Of a DNA stretch of 64,000 bases, positions 31,905 to 40,996 are shown piece after piece. Both the position numbers and the translations under genes were made by a program. Location of the stretch: the NCBI GenBank assembly GCA_902363835.1, contig CABJBM010000005.1, forward strand, positions 221,034 through 285,033, written 5' to 3'. The notes beneath the pieces were generated by a model. That model made no database searches and had not been told where the DNA came from. It saw only the letters and a list, made by a program, of their open reading frames with translations. Within the stretch, counting starts at the first letter, position 1. Every line of letters begins with the position of its first letter. This stretch comes from Lachnospiraceae bacterium (GTDB lineage Bacteria > Bacillota > Clostridia > Lachnospirales > Lachnospiraceae).

Positions 31905-33299
31905 GTGATTCATCAATATATTAACAATGGCTTCCATATTGTCATGGATGTCAACAGCGGTTCCGTTCATTCTGTGGATCCGGTCATGTATGAGGCCATA
32001 GAGATCGCAGCAAACATGGTACCAGAGATGGAAGAGCCTCAGGCCCTTCCAAAAGAGGCAGGAGAAGAAATAGTCTGCCGTCTTTCTGAAAAATACGGAG
32101 AGACAGAAGTAAAGGAAGCCCTGGAAGAGATCCAGTACCTGATCGATAGGGGAGAGCTGTTTACAAAAGATCTGTATCACGATTATGTGGTGGATTTTAA
32201 AAAGCGGAGCACAGTGGTAAAGGCTCTTTGCTTACATATTGCCCATGACTGCAACTTAGCCTGTAAATACTGCTTTGCGGAAGAGGGAGAATACCATGGC
32301 AGGAGGGCACTGATGTCCTTTGAAGTGGGAAAAAAGGCCCTGGACTTTCTCATTGCCAATTCCGGCAACCGAAGGAACCTGGAAGTGGACTTTTTTGGCG
32401 GAGAACCTCTCATGAACTGGGAGGTAGTAAAACAGCTTGTTGAATACGGCCGGAAAAAAGAGAAAGAATATAATAAGAACTTCCGTTTTACCATGACCAC
32501 CAACGGTGTTTTGCTGAACGATGAGATCATGGAATTCTGCAACCGGGAAATGAGCAATGTGGTCCTAAGCCTTGACGGACGTAAGGAAGTCAATGATAAG
32601 ATGCGCCCCTTCCGCAACGGAAAGGGCAGCTATGACCTGATTGTTCCAAAATTCCAGAAGTTTGCACAGCTTAGGGAAACCAGAGATTATTACATCAGAG
32701 GAACCTTTACCCGTCAAAATATGGATTTTGCAAAGGATGTCCTGGAATTTGCTGATCTTGGTTTTTCAAGCATGTCCATAGAGCCTGTGGTGGCTCAGCC
32801 TGAAGAAGATTATGCCATCAGAGAAGAAGACCTTCCTCAGATCCTGGATGAGTATGACAAGCTTGCAGTGGAATACATTCGCAGGCAAAAGGAAGGAAAA
32901 GGGTTTAACTTCTTCCATTTTAACATTGATTTAAAGCAGGGCCCCTGCGTTGCAAAGCGTTTATCCGGCTGCGGTTCAGGGACTGAGTATCTGGCAGTGA
33001 CTCCCTGGGGAGATTTTTATCCATGCCACCAGTTTGTAGGTGAGGAAAGTTTCCTTCTGGGCAATGTGGACACAGGTGTGGTAAATTCACAGATCCGGGA
33101 TGAGTTCAAGCTTTGCAATGTCTATGCAAAGGATAAGTGCAGGGACTGCTTTGCAAGGTTTTACTGCAGCGGAGGCTGTGCAGCCAACTCCAATAACTTC
33201 CATGGAAGCATCACGGATGTTTATGAGATCGGCTGCGAAATGCAGAAGAAACGGATCGAATGTGCCATTATGATCAAGGCGGCTTTGGCGGAAGACTGA
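31905..33299 (+). CDS. scfB: SCIFF peptide maturase, radical SAM/SPASM
   Basis: A 464-residue radical-SAM enzyme that crosslinks SCIFF. The N-terminal ~95 residues form the RiPP-recognition region. The radical-SAM CX3CX2C motif is HDCNLACKYCF with Cys116, 120 and 123. GGEPLMNW and TTNGVLL are typical core elements. The C-terminal SPASM domain supplies auxiliary iron-sulfur Cys: GCGSGTEYLAV, YPCHQF, CRDCFARFYCSGGCAAN and a final GCEMQKK. GTG start at 31905 with AAGGAG seven nt upstream. Downstream lies tgt, preceded by a dispersed repeat. Confidence 0.96.
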   Translation: MIHQYINNGFHIVMDVNSGSVHSVDPVMYEAIEIAANMVPEMEEPQALPKEAGEEIVCRLSEKYGETEVKEALEEIQYLIDRGELFTKDLYHDYVVDFKKRSTVVKALCLHIAHDCNLACKYCFAEEGEYHGRRALMSFEVGKKALDFLIANSGNRRNLEVDFFGGEPLMNWEVVKQLVEYGRKKEKEYNKNFRFTMTTNGVLLNDEIMEFCNREMSNVVLSLDGRKEVNDKMRPFRNGKGSYDLIVPKFQKFAQLRETRDYYIRGTFTRQNMDFAKDVLEFADLGFSSMSIEPVVAQPEEDYAIREEDLPQILDEYDKLAVEYIRRQKEGKGFNFFHFNIDLKQGPCVAKRLSGCGSGTEYLAVTPWGDFYPCHQFVGEESFLLGNVDTGVVNSQIRDEFKLCNVYAKDKCRDCFARFYCSGGCAANSNNFHGSITDVYEIGCEMQKKRIECAIMIKAALAED

Positions 33300-33336
33300 T
33301 AACACAAAAGTAACTGGTAATCGTACAAAGAAATCA

Positions 33337-33390
33337 GAGGAAATACCCTCGGGTATACCTTTATGCCCAAAGAGCGCGGGCAGGAAGAGG
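33337..33390 (+). repeat. Dispersed two-hairpin/SD repeat, copy B
   Basis: ATACCCTCGGGTAT hairpin, CCTTTATGCCC, an AAAGAGC loop, GCGGGC, then the purine tail AGGAAGAGG that forms the tgt ribosome site. Confidence 0.8.
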
Positions 33391-33398
33391 AAATCCAG

Positions 33399-34538
33399 AT
33401 GAATTATAAGATCATTGCAAGGGATGGGCGTGCAAAGCGGGGGGAGGTAACTACCGTTCACGGCACGATCCAGACCCCGGTATTCATGAATGTGGGCACA
33501 GTGGGAGCCATTAAGGGGGCTGTATCCACGGATGACCTTCGTGAGATCAAAACCCAGGTAGAGCTGTCCAACACTTATCATCTTCATGTTCGTACCGGCG
33601 ATAAATTAATCAGGGAATTTGGCGGACTTCACCGGTTTATGAATTGGGACCGTCCCATTCTCACAGACTCCGGAGGCTTTCAGGTATTTTCCCTTACAGG
33701 CTTAAGGAAAATAAAGGAGGAAGGCGTTTACTTCCAGTCCCATATTGACGGACATAAAATATTCATGGGTCCTGAGGAAAGCATGCAGATCCAGTCCAAT
33801 CTGGCCTCTACCATAGCGATGGCCTTTGACGAATGTCCCCCTCATCCGGCCACCAGGGAGTATATGCAAAACAGTGTGGACCGTACCACCAGGTGGCTGG
33901 AAAGATGCCGGACCGAGATGGCAAGGCTCAACACCCTGCCTGATACCTTAAACAGGGACCAGCTGTTATTTGGCATTAACCAGGGCGGAACCTTTGAAGA
34001 CATTCGGATCGCCCATGCCAAAACCATATCAGCCATGGACTTGGACGGGTATGCTTTAGGCGGTCTGGCCGTAGGGGAAAGCCATGAGGAGATGTACCGG
34101 ATCTTAGACGAGACGGTTCCTTATCTGCCGGAGAATAAGCCTACCTATCTTATGGGAGTGGGAACTCCAGCTAACATTTTAGAGTCAGTGGACAGGGGCG
34201 TGGATTTTTTTGACTGCGTATATCCGTCAAGAAACGGCCGCCACGGTCATGTGTATACCAATCAGGGCAAACTGAATTTATATAATATAAAATTCGAACT
34301 GGATCACAGGCCCATTGAAGAAGGCTGCGGGTGTCCTGCCTGCCGTTCCTACAGCAGAGCCTATATCAGGCATCTTTTAAAGGCAAAAGAAATGCTTGGC
34401 ATGAGATTATGTGTCTTGCATAATTTGTATTTTTATAATACAATGATGGAAGAGATCCGCGACGCAATTGAGAACCACCGATATGGGGAATACAAGGAGC
34501 AGAAGCTTGACCGTATGATGGCGGGCCAAACTTCCTGA
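33399..34538 (+). CDS. tgt: Queuine/preQ1 tRNA-guanine transglycosylase
   Basis: A 379-residue TIM-barrel enzyme exchanging G34 for the queuosine precursor preQ1 in GUN-anticodon tRNAs. Signatures: ILTDSGGFQVFSL with an active-site Asp, AFDECPPHPAT, QGGTFEDIR, GGLAVGES, and the zinc site in CGCPACRSYSRAYIRHLL plus a later His. ATG 33399 is preferred; the in-frame ATG at 33363 lies inside the repeat. The order SCIFF-maturase-tgt-yajC is a common clostridial arrangement. Confidence 0.96.
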   Translation: MNYKIIARDGRAKRGEVTTVHGTIQTPVFMNVGTVGAIKGAVSTDDLREIKTQVELSNTYHLHVRTGDKLIREFGGLHRFMNWDRPILTDSGGFQVFSLTGLRKIKEEGVYFQSHIDGHKIFMGPEESMQIQSNLASTIAMAFDECPPHPATREYMQNSVDRTTRWLERCRTEMARLNTLPDTLNRDQLLFGINQGGTFEDIRIAHAKTISAMDLDGYALGGLAVGESHEEMYRILDETVPYLPENKPTYLMGVGTPANILESVDRGVDFFDCVYPSRNGRHGHVYTNQGKLNLYNIKFELDHRPIEEGCGCPACRSYSRAYIRHLLKAKEMLGMRLCVLHNLYFYNTMMEEIRDAIENHRYGEYKEQKLDRMMAGQTS

Positions 34539-34588
34539 AACATTGGGGACAAGCAGGCGTCGGATCGTTATATAAGGAGGAAATGGTT

Positions 34589-34885
34589 ATGTTATCAGCA
34601 ACAGGCGGTACCATGGGCATTGGTTTCTGGGTTATTTACATCGCAGTGATCTTTGGCTTCATGTACTTTATCGCAATCAGACCGCAGAAGAGAGAGAAAA
34701 AGAAACAGCAGGAGATGTTTGCAAACATTGCAATCGGAGACAGCGTGTTGACTTCAAGCGGCTTTTATGGTGTCATCATTGATATGACCGATGATACGGT
34801 TATTGTAGAATTTGGCAACAATAAGAACTGCAGGATTCCCATGCAGAAGTCTGCCATTGTTCAGGTGGAAAAACCACAGGCTTAA
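34589..34885 (+). CDS. yajC: Preprotein translocase subunit YajC
   Basis: A 98-residue single-pass membrane protein of the Sec accessory complex: one helix (GFWVIYIAVIFGFMYFIAI) followed by RPQKREKKKQQEMFANI and a GDSVLTSSGFYGVI domain. ATG 34589 has AGGAGG at proper spacing; ATG 34583 is too close. secD/secF do not follow here. Confidence 0.94.
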   Translation: MLSATGGTMGIGFWVIYIAVIFGFMYFIAIRPQKREKKKQQEMFANIAIGDSVLTSSGFYGVIIDMTDDTVIVEFGNNKNCRIPMQKSAIVQVEKPQA

Positions 34886-34893
34886 GAAATCAG

Positions 34894-34931
34894 GCACCCG
34901 GAAAGAGTCTTATCTTTTCCGGGTGTTTTTT
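34894..34931 (+). terminator. Terminator after yajC
   Basis: CACCCGGAAA pairs with TTTCCGGGTG and is followed by six T. Confidence 0.92.
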
Positions 34932-35092
34932 GATTCACAGGGCCTATTCGGTGAAACCGGACAATATCAGCCTGTATATGTGTGGTTACAGAACTTCCGG
35001 TTAGATGTGCAGTTAAATCCGGTAGAGCGCAGGAATACAGGACGTTATAAAAAATTCTGTTAATGATCTGAAAAAGTACCACATTATTTTTA
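34932..35092. other. Unassigned stretch bounded by two terminators
   Basis: About 160 nt with no ORF I would support, lying between the yajC terminator and a second terminator at 35093. A short independent transcript is possible but I see no convincing promoter. Confidence 0.35.
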
Positions 35093-35118
35093 AACCGTCA
35101 CAGAAGTGGCGGTTTTTT
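35093..35118 (+). terminator. Second terminator downstream of yajC
   Basis: AACCGTCAC, AGAA loop, GTGGCGGTT (one wobble), T-run. Confidence 0.8.
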
Positions 35119-35179
35119 ATTTATCTGAAAATTCTCCAATCTTCCCTATAAGCTGAAGGGACGCTTTGTTTTTTATTGA

Positions 35180-35204
35180 TTTTGTGAAAGTATATTTCAC
35201 AAAA
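35180..35204 (+). promoter_or_regulatory. RpiR-type operator candidate
   Basis: TTTTGTGAAA-GTATA-TTTCACAAAA: perfect 10-bp arms. The TGAAA...TTTCA core resembles operators of RpiR-family regulators, one of which is encoded in this operon. A half site ATTCACAAAA recurs near 35246. Confidence 0.6.
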
Positions 35205-35327
35205 CTGCATGTGACAAGATGAAAATAGAGGAATATGTATAAAATTCACAAAAAAATAAATGATAACTCCAGGTGGCAGGCAATAATTAGCAATAACTCC
35301 GAAAAGAAATATTATTACACAAGTATA

Positions 35328-35394
35328 TTGACATGAAATAAAAATTCATTTACAATTCAAAATGTAAACATAAAATGTATTCAGAAATGAATAC
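35328..35394 (+). promoter_or_regulatory. Promoter of the sugar operon with downstream inverted repeat
   Basis: TTGACA (35328-35333), 17 nt, TACAAT (35351-35356). GTATTC-AGAAAT-GAATAC (35377-35394) lies just past the start site, in position for repression. Confidence 0.75.
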
Positions 35395-35421
35395 GAATCA
35401 TGTATTTGGAGGGTTACATAG

Positions 35422-36768
35422 ATGAAGGTGAACATGTTTATGGAAAAAAGTCTGGCCGCCCTGATGGCGGCAGGAATGGTGGTTAGTCTGATTGGATGCG
35501 GAAGCCAGCCAACAAAGACCACACAGTCAGAAACAGCACAGTCAACAGCAGCAGCACAGGAGACGTCAACAGAAAGCGCAAAAAGCGGGGGAGACATTAC
35601 CTTGGAATTTCAGCAATGGTGGGGCGTGGAATTGCCGGATGGTGTCCTAAAGGAAATCTGCGACGGATTTACAGAACAATCAGGGGTCAAAATCGAATTA
35701 TTAAGCAATCCTTATGCAGATACCAAGACACAGATTGCGGCCGGGGCAGCGGCAGGAACCATGGCAGATGTGGTAGGTCTTGACGGATCATGGGTTTATG
35801 ATTTTGCAAAGCAGGGTTCCATTGCAAATATGACTGAGCTGATGTCATCAGACGGTTATGATGACGGACAGTTATCTGACCAGATCAAGGTAGAAGGAAA
35901 TACGTACATGATTCCGGTTGTCAACTTTGCATATCCAATGTACGTCAATAAAGATTTATTAGCATCAGTAAGTATTACGGAAGTTCCTAAGACATGGGAT
36001 GAGTTTACGGAAGCCTGTAAAAAGGTTGTGGCGGCAAATAAAGGAGTTGCGGGATGGGCAATCCCCTTGTCAACAGAATCACCCAGCGGCATTCAGAACA
36101 ATTTCATGAGCTGGTTATGGGCTTCAGGCGGAACAATGTTAAAGGATGGAAAGCCGGCTTTAACAGATAATCCCCTTATGGCGGATACCGTAGACTTTGT
36201 AAAAGGATTATTTGATGCAGGTGTGGTTGCACCAGGCGCTTATTCCATGAAAGAAGCAGATATGGTGGAGGAGTTTACCAATGGCCGTGTTGCATTTATG
36301 ACAGATTCACTTGCACATTTAACCACAATTAAGAAAGAAGCCCCTGAATTGAAATTTGAGTTTATGCCTGTTCCGGTAAAAGAAGGCTATACAGGAAAGA
36401 GCGGTATGGATGTAGCTAACTGGGGAATTGGCATTGCAGAAAACTGTGAACATAAAGCGGAAGCCATGAAGTTTGTGGAATATTTAATGAGTCCTGAGGT
36501 AAATGCCAGGCTTGCAGTGTATGCAAATGCCTTCCCTGGAAATGTAAATGCCAAACCTGATTATTCCAAGACTGATGCGTTATTTGTAAAAGCATATGAA
36601 TTATATCAGCAGTGCTATGCAATCAATGAGTTTACCGGACTTCCCACATCAGAAGAATTAATGAGGCAGTTTGATGAGCAGTTACAGTTATATATTGACG
36701 GGGATACCGCTTCAACAACTGACATGTTGTCCGCAACACAGGAGATTTGGGCAGGAGCATTCCAATAA
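35422..36768 (+). CDS. CUT1 ABC transporter sugar-binding lipoprotein
   Basis: A 448-residue extracellular solute-binding protein (SBP_bac_1). The signal ends in lipobox LIGC, giving a lipid-anchored Cys near residue 28, followed by a Thr/Ser/Ala linker. The mature part starts ITLEFQQWWGVELPDGV and shows the hinge and aromatic pattern of oligosaccharide or sugar receptors (GWAIPLST, FMSWLWASGG). GGAGGG precedes the ATG by 8 nt. With the two permeases downstream it forms an uptake system; no ATPase is encoded here, so a shared MsmK-type ATPase is likely. Confidence 0.92.
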   Translation: MKVNMFMEKSLAALMAAGMVVSLIGCGSQPTKTTQSETAQSTAAAQETSTESAKSGGDITLEFQQWWGVELPDGVLKEICDGFTEQSGVKIELLSNPYADTKTQIAAGAAAGTMADVVGLDGSWVYDFAKQGSIANMTELMSSDGYDDGQLSDQIKVEGNTYMIPVVNFAYPMYVNKDLLASVSITEVPKTWDEFTEACKKVVAANKGVAGWAIPLSTESPSGIQNNFMSWLWASGGTMLKDGKPALTDNPLMADTVDFVKGLFDAGVVAPGAYSMKEADMVEEFTNGRVAFMTDSLAHLTTIKKEAPELKFEFMPVPVKEGYTGKSGMDVANWGIGIAENCEHKAEAMKFVEYLMSPEVNARLAVYANAFPGNVNAKPDYSKTDALFVKAYELYQQCYAINEFTGLPTSEELMRQFDEQLQLYIDGDTASTTDMLSATQEIWAGAFQ

Positions 36769-36776
36769 AGACGAGG

Positions 36777-36805
36777 CAGGCTGCATGATGGAATCGTGCA
36801 GCCTG
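36777..36805 (+). promoter_or_regulatory. Intercistronic hairpin after the binding protein
   Basis: CAGGCTGCA pairs with TGCAGCCTG (9 bp, no T-run). Such stems protect binding-protein mRNA and raise its level over the permeases. Confidence 0.6.
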
Positions 36806-36822
36806 ATATTAAGAAGGAGGGA

Positions 36823-37758
36823 ATGAGCGAGTTGGCTAAGGATAGAGAAACAACCAGAAAAGAAAGTAACGGTAAGAGGCCATTGACAATGAAAAAGAAG
36901 TGTGAACCTTACTTATATCTCCTTCCAACAATCGTGCTGATGCTTCTGCTGTTGATTATCCCCATCGGTATGGTGGTTGAATATTCGTTTTTTGATAATG
37001 TAATTATCAAAAAAGATCCTGCATTCATTGGGTTAAAGAATTATGGCATGATATTATCTGAGAAAGCTTTTTTTGTTGCAGTCAAAAATACGTTGTTTTT
37101 TGTGACCGCCAGTGTGGTAGTGCATATGTTTTTAGGAATGCTGTTTGCCATGCTTCTCAATACAAATTATATAGGAATTAATTTGAAAGCATTTTTCAGA
37201 GTGATTTATGTATTGCCCTGGATGTTTACAGCATCGGTTATAGCCATATTGTGGAAAATGATGATGAATCCCAATGGGATTATTAACTACCTGCTGCAAA
37301 TCACCAATCTGACGTCTTCACACATCGAATGGCTGGGCTCCCGGAATTTCGCATTATTCTCAGTAACGTTGATAAATATATGGGCAGGTTATCCATTTTA
37401 TATGGTCAGCATCCTGGCAGGACTTCAGGGGATACCTACAGATCTTTATGAAGCATCGGCAATTGACGGGGCAAATGCAGTACACCAGTTTTTCCGCATC
37501 ACCATTCCTCAATTAAAACCAATCATAATCAGCCTGTTAATGTTGGACTTTGTATGGACCATACAGCAATTTGCCCTGATCTGGATGACCACAGGCGGAG
37601 GTCCCATTAATGCAACAGAAATGTTAAGTACTTTTATTTATAAAAGAGGATTCAGCAAATATCAATATTCCCAGGCTTCTGCATTGGCAGTGATCTTGCT
37701 GGTTGTTTGTTCCGTCATAGCTGTTTTTTATGTGCGGCATCAGAGAGAGAGGGACTGA
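36823..37758 (+). CDS. CUT1 ABC sugar permease, MalF-like
   Basis: A ~311-residue permease with six predicted membrane helices (LLPTIVLMLLLLIIPIGMVV first). The EAA coupling loop is EASAIDGANAVHQFFRITIPQL, which contacts the ATPase. The ribosome site AAGGAGGG is only two nt from ATG 36823; an in-frame TTG at 36832 has better spacing and may be the true start. It overlaps nothing and is two nt from the next permease. Confidence 0.92.
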   Translation: MSELAKDRETTRKESNGKRPLTMKKKCEPYLYLLPTIVLMLLLLIIPIGMVVEYSFFDNVIIKKDPAFIGLKNYGMILSEKAFFVAVKNTLFFVTASVVVHMFLGMLFAMLLNTNYIGINLKAFFRVIYVLPWMFTASVIAILWKMMMNPNGIINYLLQITNLTSSHIEWLGSRNFALFSVTLINIWAGYPFYMVSILAGLQGIPTDLYEASAIDGANAVHQFFRITIPQLKPIIISLLMLDFVWTIQQFALIWMTTGGGPINATEMLSTFIYKRGFSKYQYSQASALAVILLVVCSVIAVFYVRHQRERD

Positions 37759-37760
37759 TT

Positions 37761-38597
37761 ATGGTAGGAAAGAAAAAATGGTACATAAAAATCTTAATTA
37801 TGATCCTTCTGATAACCGGGGCATTATTTTCAGGATTTCCTATATTGTGGATGCTGCTTAGTTCATTTAAACCAAATGCAGAAATTTTTGCATGGCCGCC
37901 CACATGGATATCGGAGAATTTCAGTTTGAAAGCCTATATTTCAATTTTCCATAATCCTGAAGAAGTCAGATTTTTTATCAACAGTTACTGCATTGCAATT
38001 GTTGTGGTGATTTTTACCTTGATCATTGGGATACTTGCATCTTACAGCTTCAGCCGCTTTGATTTTCCGGGGAAAGGTGTTGTCAATACCATTATTGTCA
38101 GTGTGCAGGCAATCCCCCCAATCACCCTTTTGATTCCATATTTAAGCCTGATTGTCAGCCTGAAACTGTACAATACCTATGGAGCATTGATCCTTACATA
38201 TATGCTGTTTACATTGCCCTATGCGATTCTTATGATTACCGGATATATGAATACTCTGCCAAAAGATTTGGATGAAGCTGTAATGATTGACGGCGGCTCA
38301 AGGTTTATGGCTCTTTGGACAGTCCTGGTCCCGGTATCAATACCTGGTCTGGTTTCCGTAGGGATGTATACATTCATGCAGGCATGGAATGAATATTTGT
38401 TCGCACTGGCATTGACAAAGACAAATGAAATGCGGACCGTACCAGTGGGCATCAGTCTTTTGATGGGACAGCATGCCTATGAGTGGAATCAAATGATGTC
38501 AATGAGTGTGTTGGGTTCCTTACCTGTATTGATTCTCTTTTTGTTTTTCCAGCGGTACTTTATTGCCGGAATGACAGCGGGAGCTGTAAAAAGTTAA
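37761..38597 (+). CDS. CUT1 ABC sugar permease, MalG-like
   Basis: A 278-residue permease with six helices and the EAA loop DEAVMIDGGSRFMALWTVLVP. N-terminal ILWMLLSSFKPNAEIF is typical of MalG partners. ATG 37761 follows the upstream stop by two nt; the preceding AGAGAGAGGGA is a purine-rich ribosome site. With the MalF-like protein it makes the transmembrane channel. Confidence 0.92.
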   Translation: MVGKKKWYIKILIMILLITGALFSGFPILWMLLSSFKPNAEIFAWPPTWISENFSLKAYISIFHNPEEVRFFINSYCIAIVVVIFTLIIGILASYSFSRFDFPGKGVVNTIIVSVQAIPPITLLIPYLSLIVSLKLYNTYGALILTYMLFTLPYAILMITGYMNTLPKDLDEAVMIDGGSRFMALWTVLVPVSIPGLVSVGMYTFMQAWNEYLFALALTKTNEMRTVPVGISLLMGQHAYEWNQMMSMSVLGSLPVLILFLFFQRYFIAGMTAGAVKS

Positions 38598-38651
38598 TAC
38601 GTATGATTATCCGGCAACGGAAATCTAATAAAAAAGTTGGAGGAAAAAACT

Positions 38652-39509
38652 ATGCTGTTAAACATGAAAGAACTATTAGCGGTTGCAAATGAAAACAATT
38701 TTGCGGTGCCTGCATTTAACATCAGCTCCTATGCTATGTTAAATGGAATTATGGAAGCCTCAGAAGAAGAAAATGCGCCGGTTATTATTTCCATTCATCC
38801 GGATGAATTAAGCCATATTGGGGTAGATGTCATTCAGGCAATCAGGCAGAGAGCCTATAAAACAAATATACCCGTATGCATCCATCTGGATCACGGCGCA
38901 TCCTTTGAGCAGATCATGATTGCGATTCAGACAGGATATACATCGGTTATGATTGACGGTTCCAGCCTTCCCTTTGAAGAGAATGTTGCTCTTTGCAAAA
39001 AGGTATGTGAAGCAGCCCATGCAGCAAATATATCTGTAGAGGGAGAGCTTGGCACAATTGGAACAACGGATTCAGCAGAAACAGAAAATCAGGTAATTAT
39101 TTATACAAGGCCGGATGATGCCGTTAAATTTGTAGAGGAAACAGGGGTTGATACACTGGCAATTGCAATAGGAACATGCCACGGATTATATCCTGCAGGA
39201 ATGAAGCCGGAATTAAAGCTGGACTTATTAAAAGAGATCAAGTCCAAAGTATCCATCCCTCTGGTGCTTCATGGAGGATCCAATAATCCGGATAAGGAAA
39301 TCGGGGAATCAGTAACATTAGGTGTCAATAAGATCAATATCTCCAGTGATATTAAAGCGGCATATTATATGAAAATGAGAGAGGTTTTAAAAGACAACAG
39401 CCTTAGAGAACCCAATGTAATTGAACCGCCCTGCATTGAAGCAATGAAGGAAGTGGCATATCAAAAGATCCGGCTTTTCAAGACCAATGGAAAGGCTGCG
39501 CTTTACTAA
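38652..39509 (+). CDS. Class II ketose-phosphate aldolase
   Basis: A 285-residue zinc aldolase of the FbaA/GatY/KbaY family (TIM barrel). Zinc and catalytic residues appear in CIHLDHGASFEQ (catalytic Asp, zinc His), VEGELGTIG, ATGTCHGLYP-like GTCHGLYPAG, and VLHGGSNNP with KINISSDIK as phosphate-binding loop. It cleaves a ketose phosphate to dihydroxyacetone phosphate plus an aldehyde. Substrate cannot be read, but the neighbouring kinase and isomerase suggest a ketose-1-phosphate or an uncommon ketose bisphosphate. GGAGG precedes ATG 38652. Confidence 0.9.
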   Translation: MLLNMKELLAVANENNFAVPAFNISSYAMLNGIMEASEEENAPVIISIHPDELSHIGVDVIQAIRQRAYKTNIPVCIHLDHGASFEQIMIAIQTGYTSVMIDGSSLPFEENVALCKKVCEAAHAANISVEGELGTIGTTDSAETENQVIIYTRPDDAVKFVEETGVDTLAIAIGTCHGLYPAGMKPELKLDLLKEIKSKVSIPLVLHGGSNNPDKEIGESVTLGVNKINISSDIKAAYYMKMREVLKDNSLREPNVIEPPCIEAMKEVAYQKIRLFKTNGKAALY

Positions 39510-39620
39510 TCAAACATCAAATCATGGCCCTGTAAAATGGAAAGACATTGTTTTTATTTTATGGGGCAGATTTGTTTTACGGAAAATAGGATGGGTTTCA
39601 TAAAAGGGCGGAGGGTCAGA

Positions 39621-40937
39621 ATGAAGGTAGAGGAAAAGTATATTGAAACATTCGAAGAAATGGAATCACTGATCAGAACCAGAATTGACAGCAATGCTTT
39701 CACAGCACTGGGCTACACCAGTAATCTGGATGTGTTGTGTGATTTTCAAATGGAAATATTCAATGAGCTTTTGTACAGATATCTTCCCAATGGAGATTTG
39801 GCCGGAATGAAAGCGGCAAAAGAGATAACCAGCATGAAAGAATTTCTGGAAACCATTGTATACTTTTGCAGCAATGGAATCGGCGGAGAAGTCGATATAT
39901 TGGATTTTAATATTATTAAGGATACGTTTGCAGCAAAAAAGGGCATGGGCGGAACAGCAACCCAGGGGGCCATGGCTTTGGCAGCAGTAGCATGTCCTTC
40001 CATTATTCATTTAACGGATGACTCCAGGGAAGTATGTGATATTTTAAATTCTCCATATATTTATACGGTTTCCCAAAAAGGAGAACTGGTTCATACAGAT
40101 CAGATCCTGCAAACAGCGGAGCAGGAAATACACTATATCATTCAATTTAAAAAAGGGGATGAGATTTGTCTTGGCAGCCAAAAGGTTACAATTCCAACCT
40201 CAAACAGACTGATCATAACCAAAATTACGGTGAATGAGACCCTTCCATTCTCTGATCCTTATTTTTCCTACGTAGAAGCCCATGCCGCAGATGTGAAAAG
40301 CAATGTGCTTTCAAGCTTTAATGCAATTCAGGATAAAGATATTTTAGAACAAAGGCTGGCTTTTGTAAAAGAACATATCAAAAAATATAAAGCAAATAAT
40401 AAGGGGGGCATTATTTATTTTGAAGATGCCCATTACCATAATAAGGAAATCCGGCGGCTATGCCTGGAGACACTTTATCCATATGTTGATATTTTAAGTT
40501 TAAATGAAGAGGAATTAGAATATACCCTCAATATGTATGGTTTTTCCATTGAAATTGATGATATATATTCGTGTATTCAGGGAGCCTCTTATATCAAAGA
40601 AAGATTTTCCATAAAAAAAGGGGTGATCATACATACCAAGAATTATTCTATGTATCTTGGAGAACAATTGAAAGCTGATATTGAAAAAGGCTTAATGCTG
40701 GGCAATATGCTGGCCACTGCAAAGGCGATTCACGGATGGTATGGAACAAAAGAACAGATCAAAGAAGTCATTAAGCTGCCATTAAGTGAAGCCGGAATCA
40801 GGAACAGGGAGCTGATAACAAAAGAGCATTTTTCCTGCCAGATCATTTTAGTGCCATCCAAATACATTGACAAACCAAAGTATACCATTGGATTAGGGGA
40901 TTCTTTTGTTGCAGGCGTACAGATGTGTTTTGAATAA
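39621..40937 (+). CDS. ADP-dependent-type sugar kinase (ADP-PFK/GK family)
   Basis: A 438-residue ribokinase-fold kinase resembling the ADP-dependent phosphofructokinase/glucokinase family. The GGTATQGAMALAAVACP stretch matches the sugar-binding glycine motif. SLNEEELEY (~293) is the NxxE Mg2+ motif, and the C-terminal IGLGDSFVAGVQ (~425) holds the GxGD catalytic Asp. This family is best known in Archaea and mammals; a bacterial member in a sugar operon is notable. It probably phosphorylates the ketose made by the isomerase at 41874 for the aldolase. ATG 39621 with GGAGG is chosen; upstream in-frame starts lack sites. Whether ADP is the donor cannot be seen. Confidence 0.82.
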   Translation: MKVEEKYIETFEEMESLIRTRIDSNAFTALGYTSNLDVLCDFQMEIFNELLYRYLPNGDLAGMKAAKEITSMKEFLETIVYFCSNGIGGEVDILDFNIIKDTFAAKKGMGGTATQGAMALAAVACPSIIHLTDDSREVCDILNSPYIYTVSQKGELVHTDQILQTAEQEIHYIIQFKKGDEICLGSQKVTIPTSNRLIITKITVNETLPFSDPYFSYVEAHAADVKSNVLSSFNAIQDKDILEQRLAFVKEHIKKYKANNKGGIIYFEDAHYHNKEIRRLCLETLYPYVDILSLNEEELEYTLNMYGFSIEIDDIYSCIQGASYIKERFSIKKGVIIHTKNYSMYLGEQLKADIEKGLMLGNMLATAKAIHGWYGTKEQIKEVIKLPLSEAGIRNRELITKEHFSCQIILVPSKYIDKPKYTIGLGDSFVAGVQMCFE

Positions 40938-40996
40938 AAAGCTTGAAAAAGGGTGTAATTTACGGCAATATATATAAATATGAAGGGAGGGAACTA

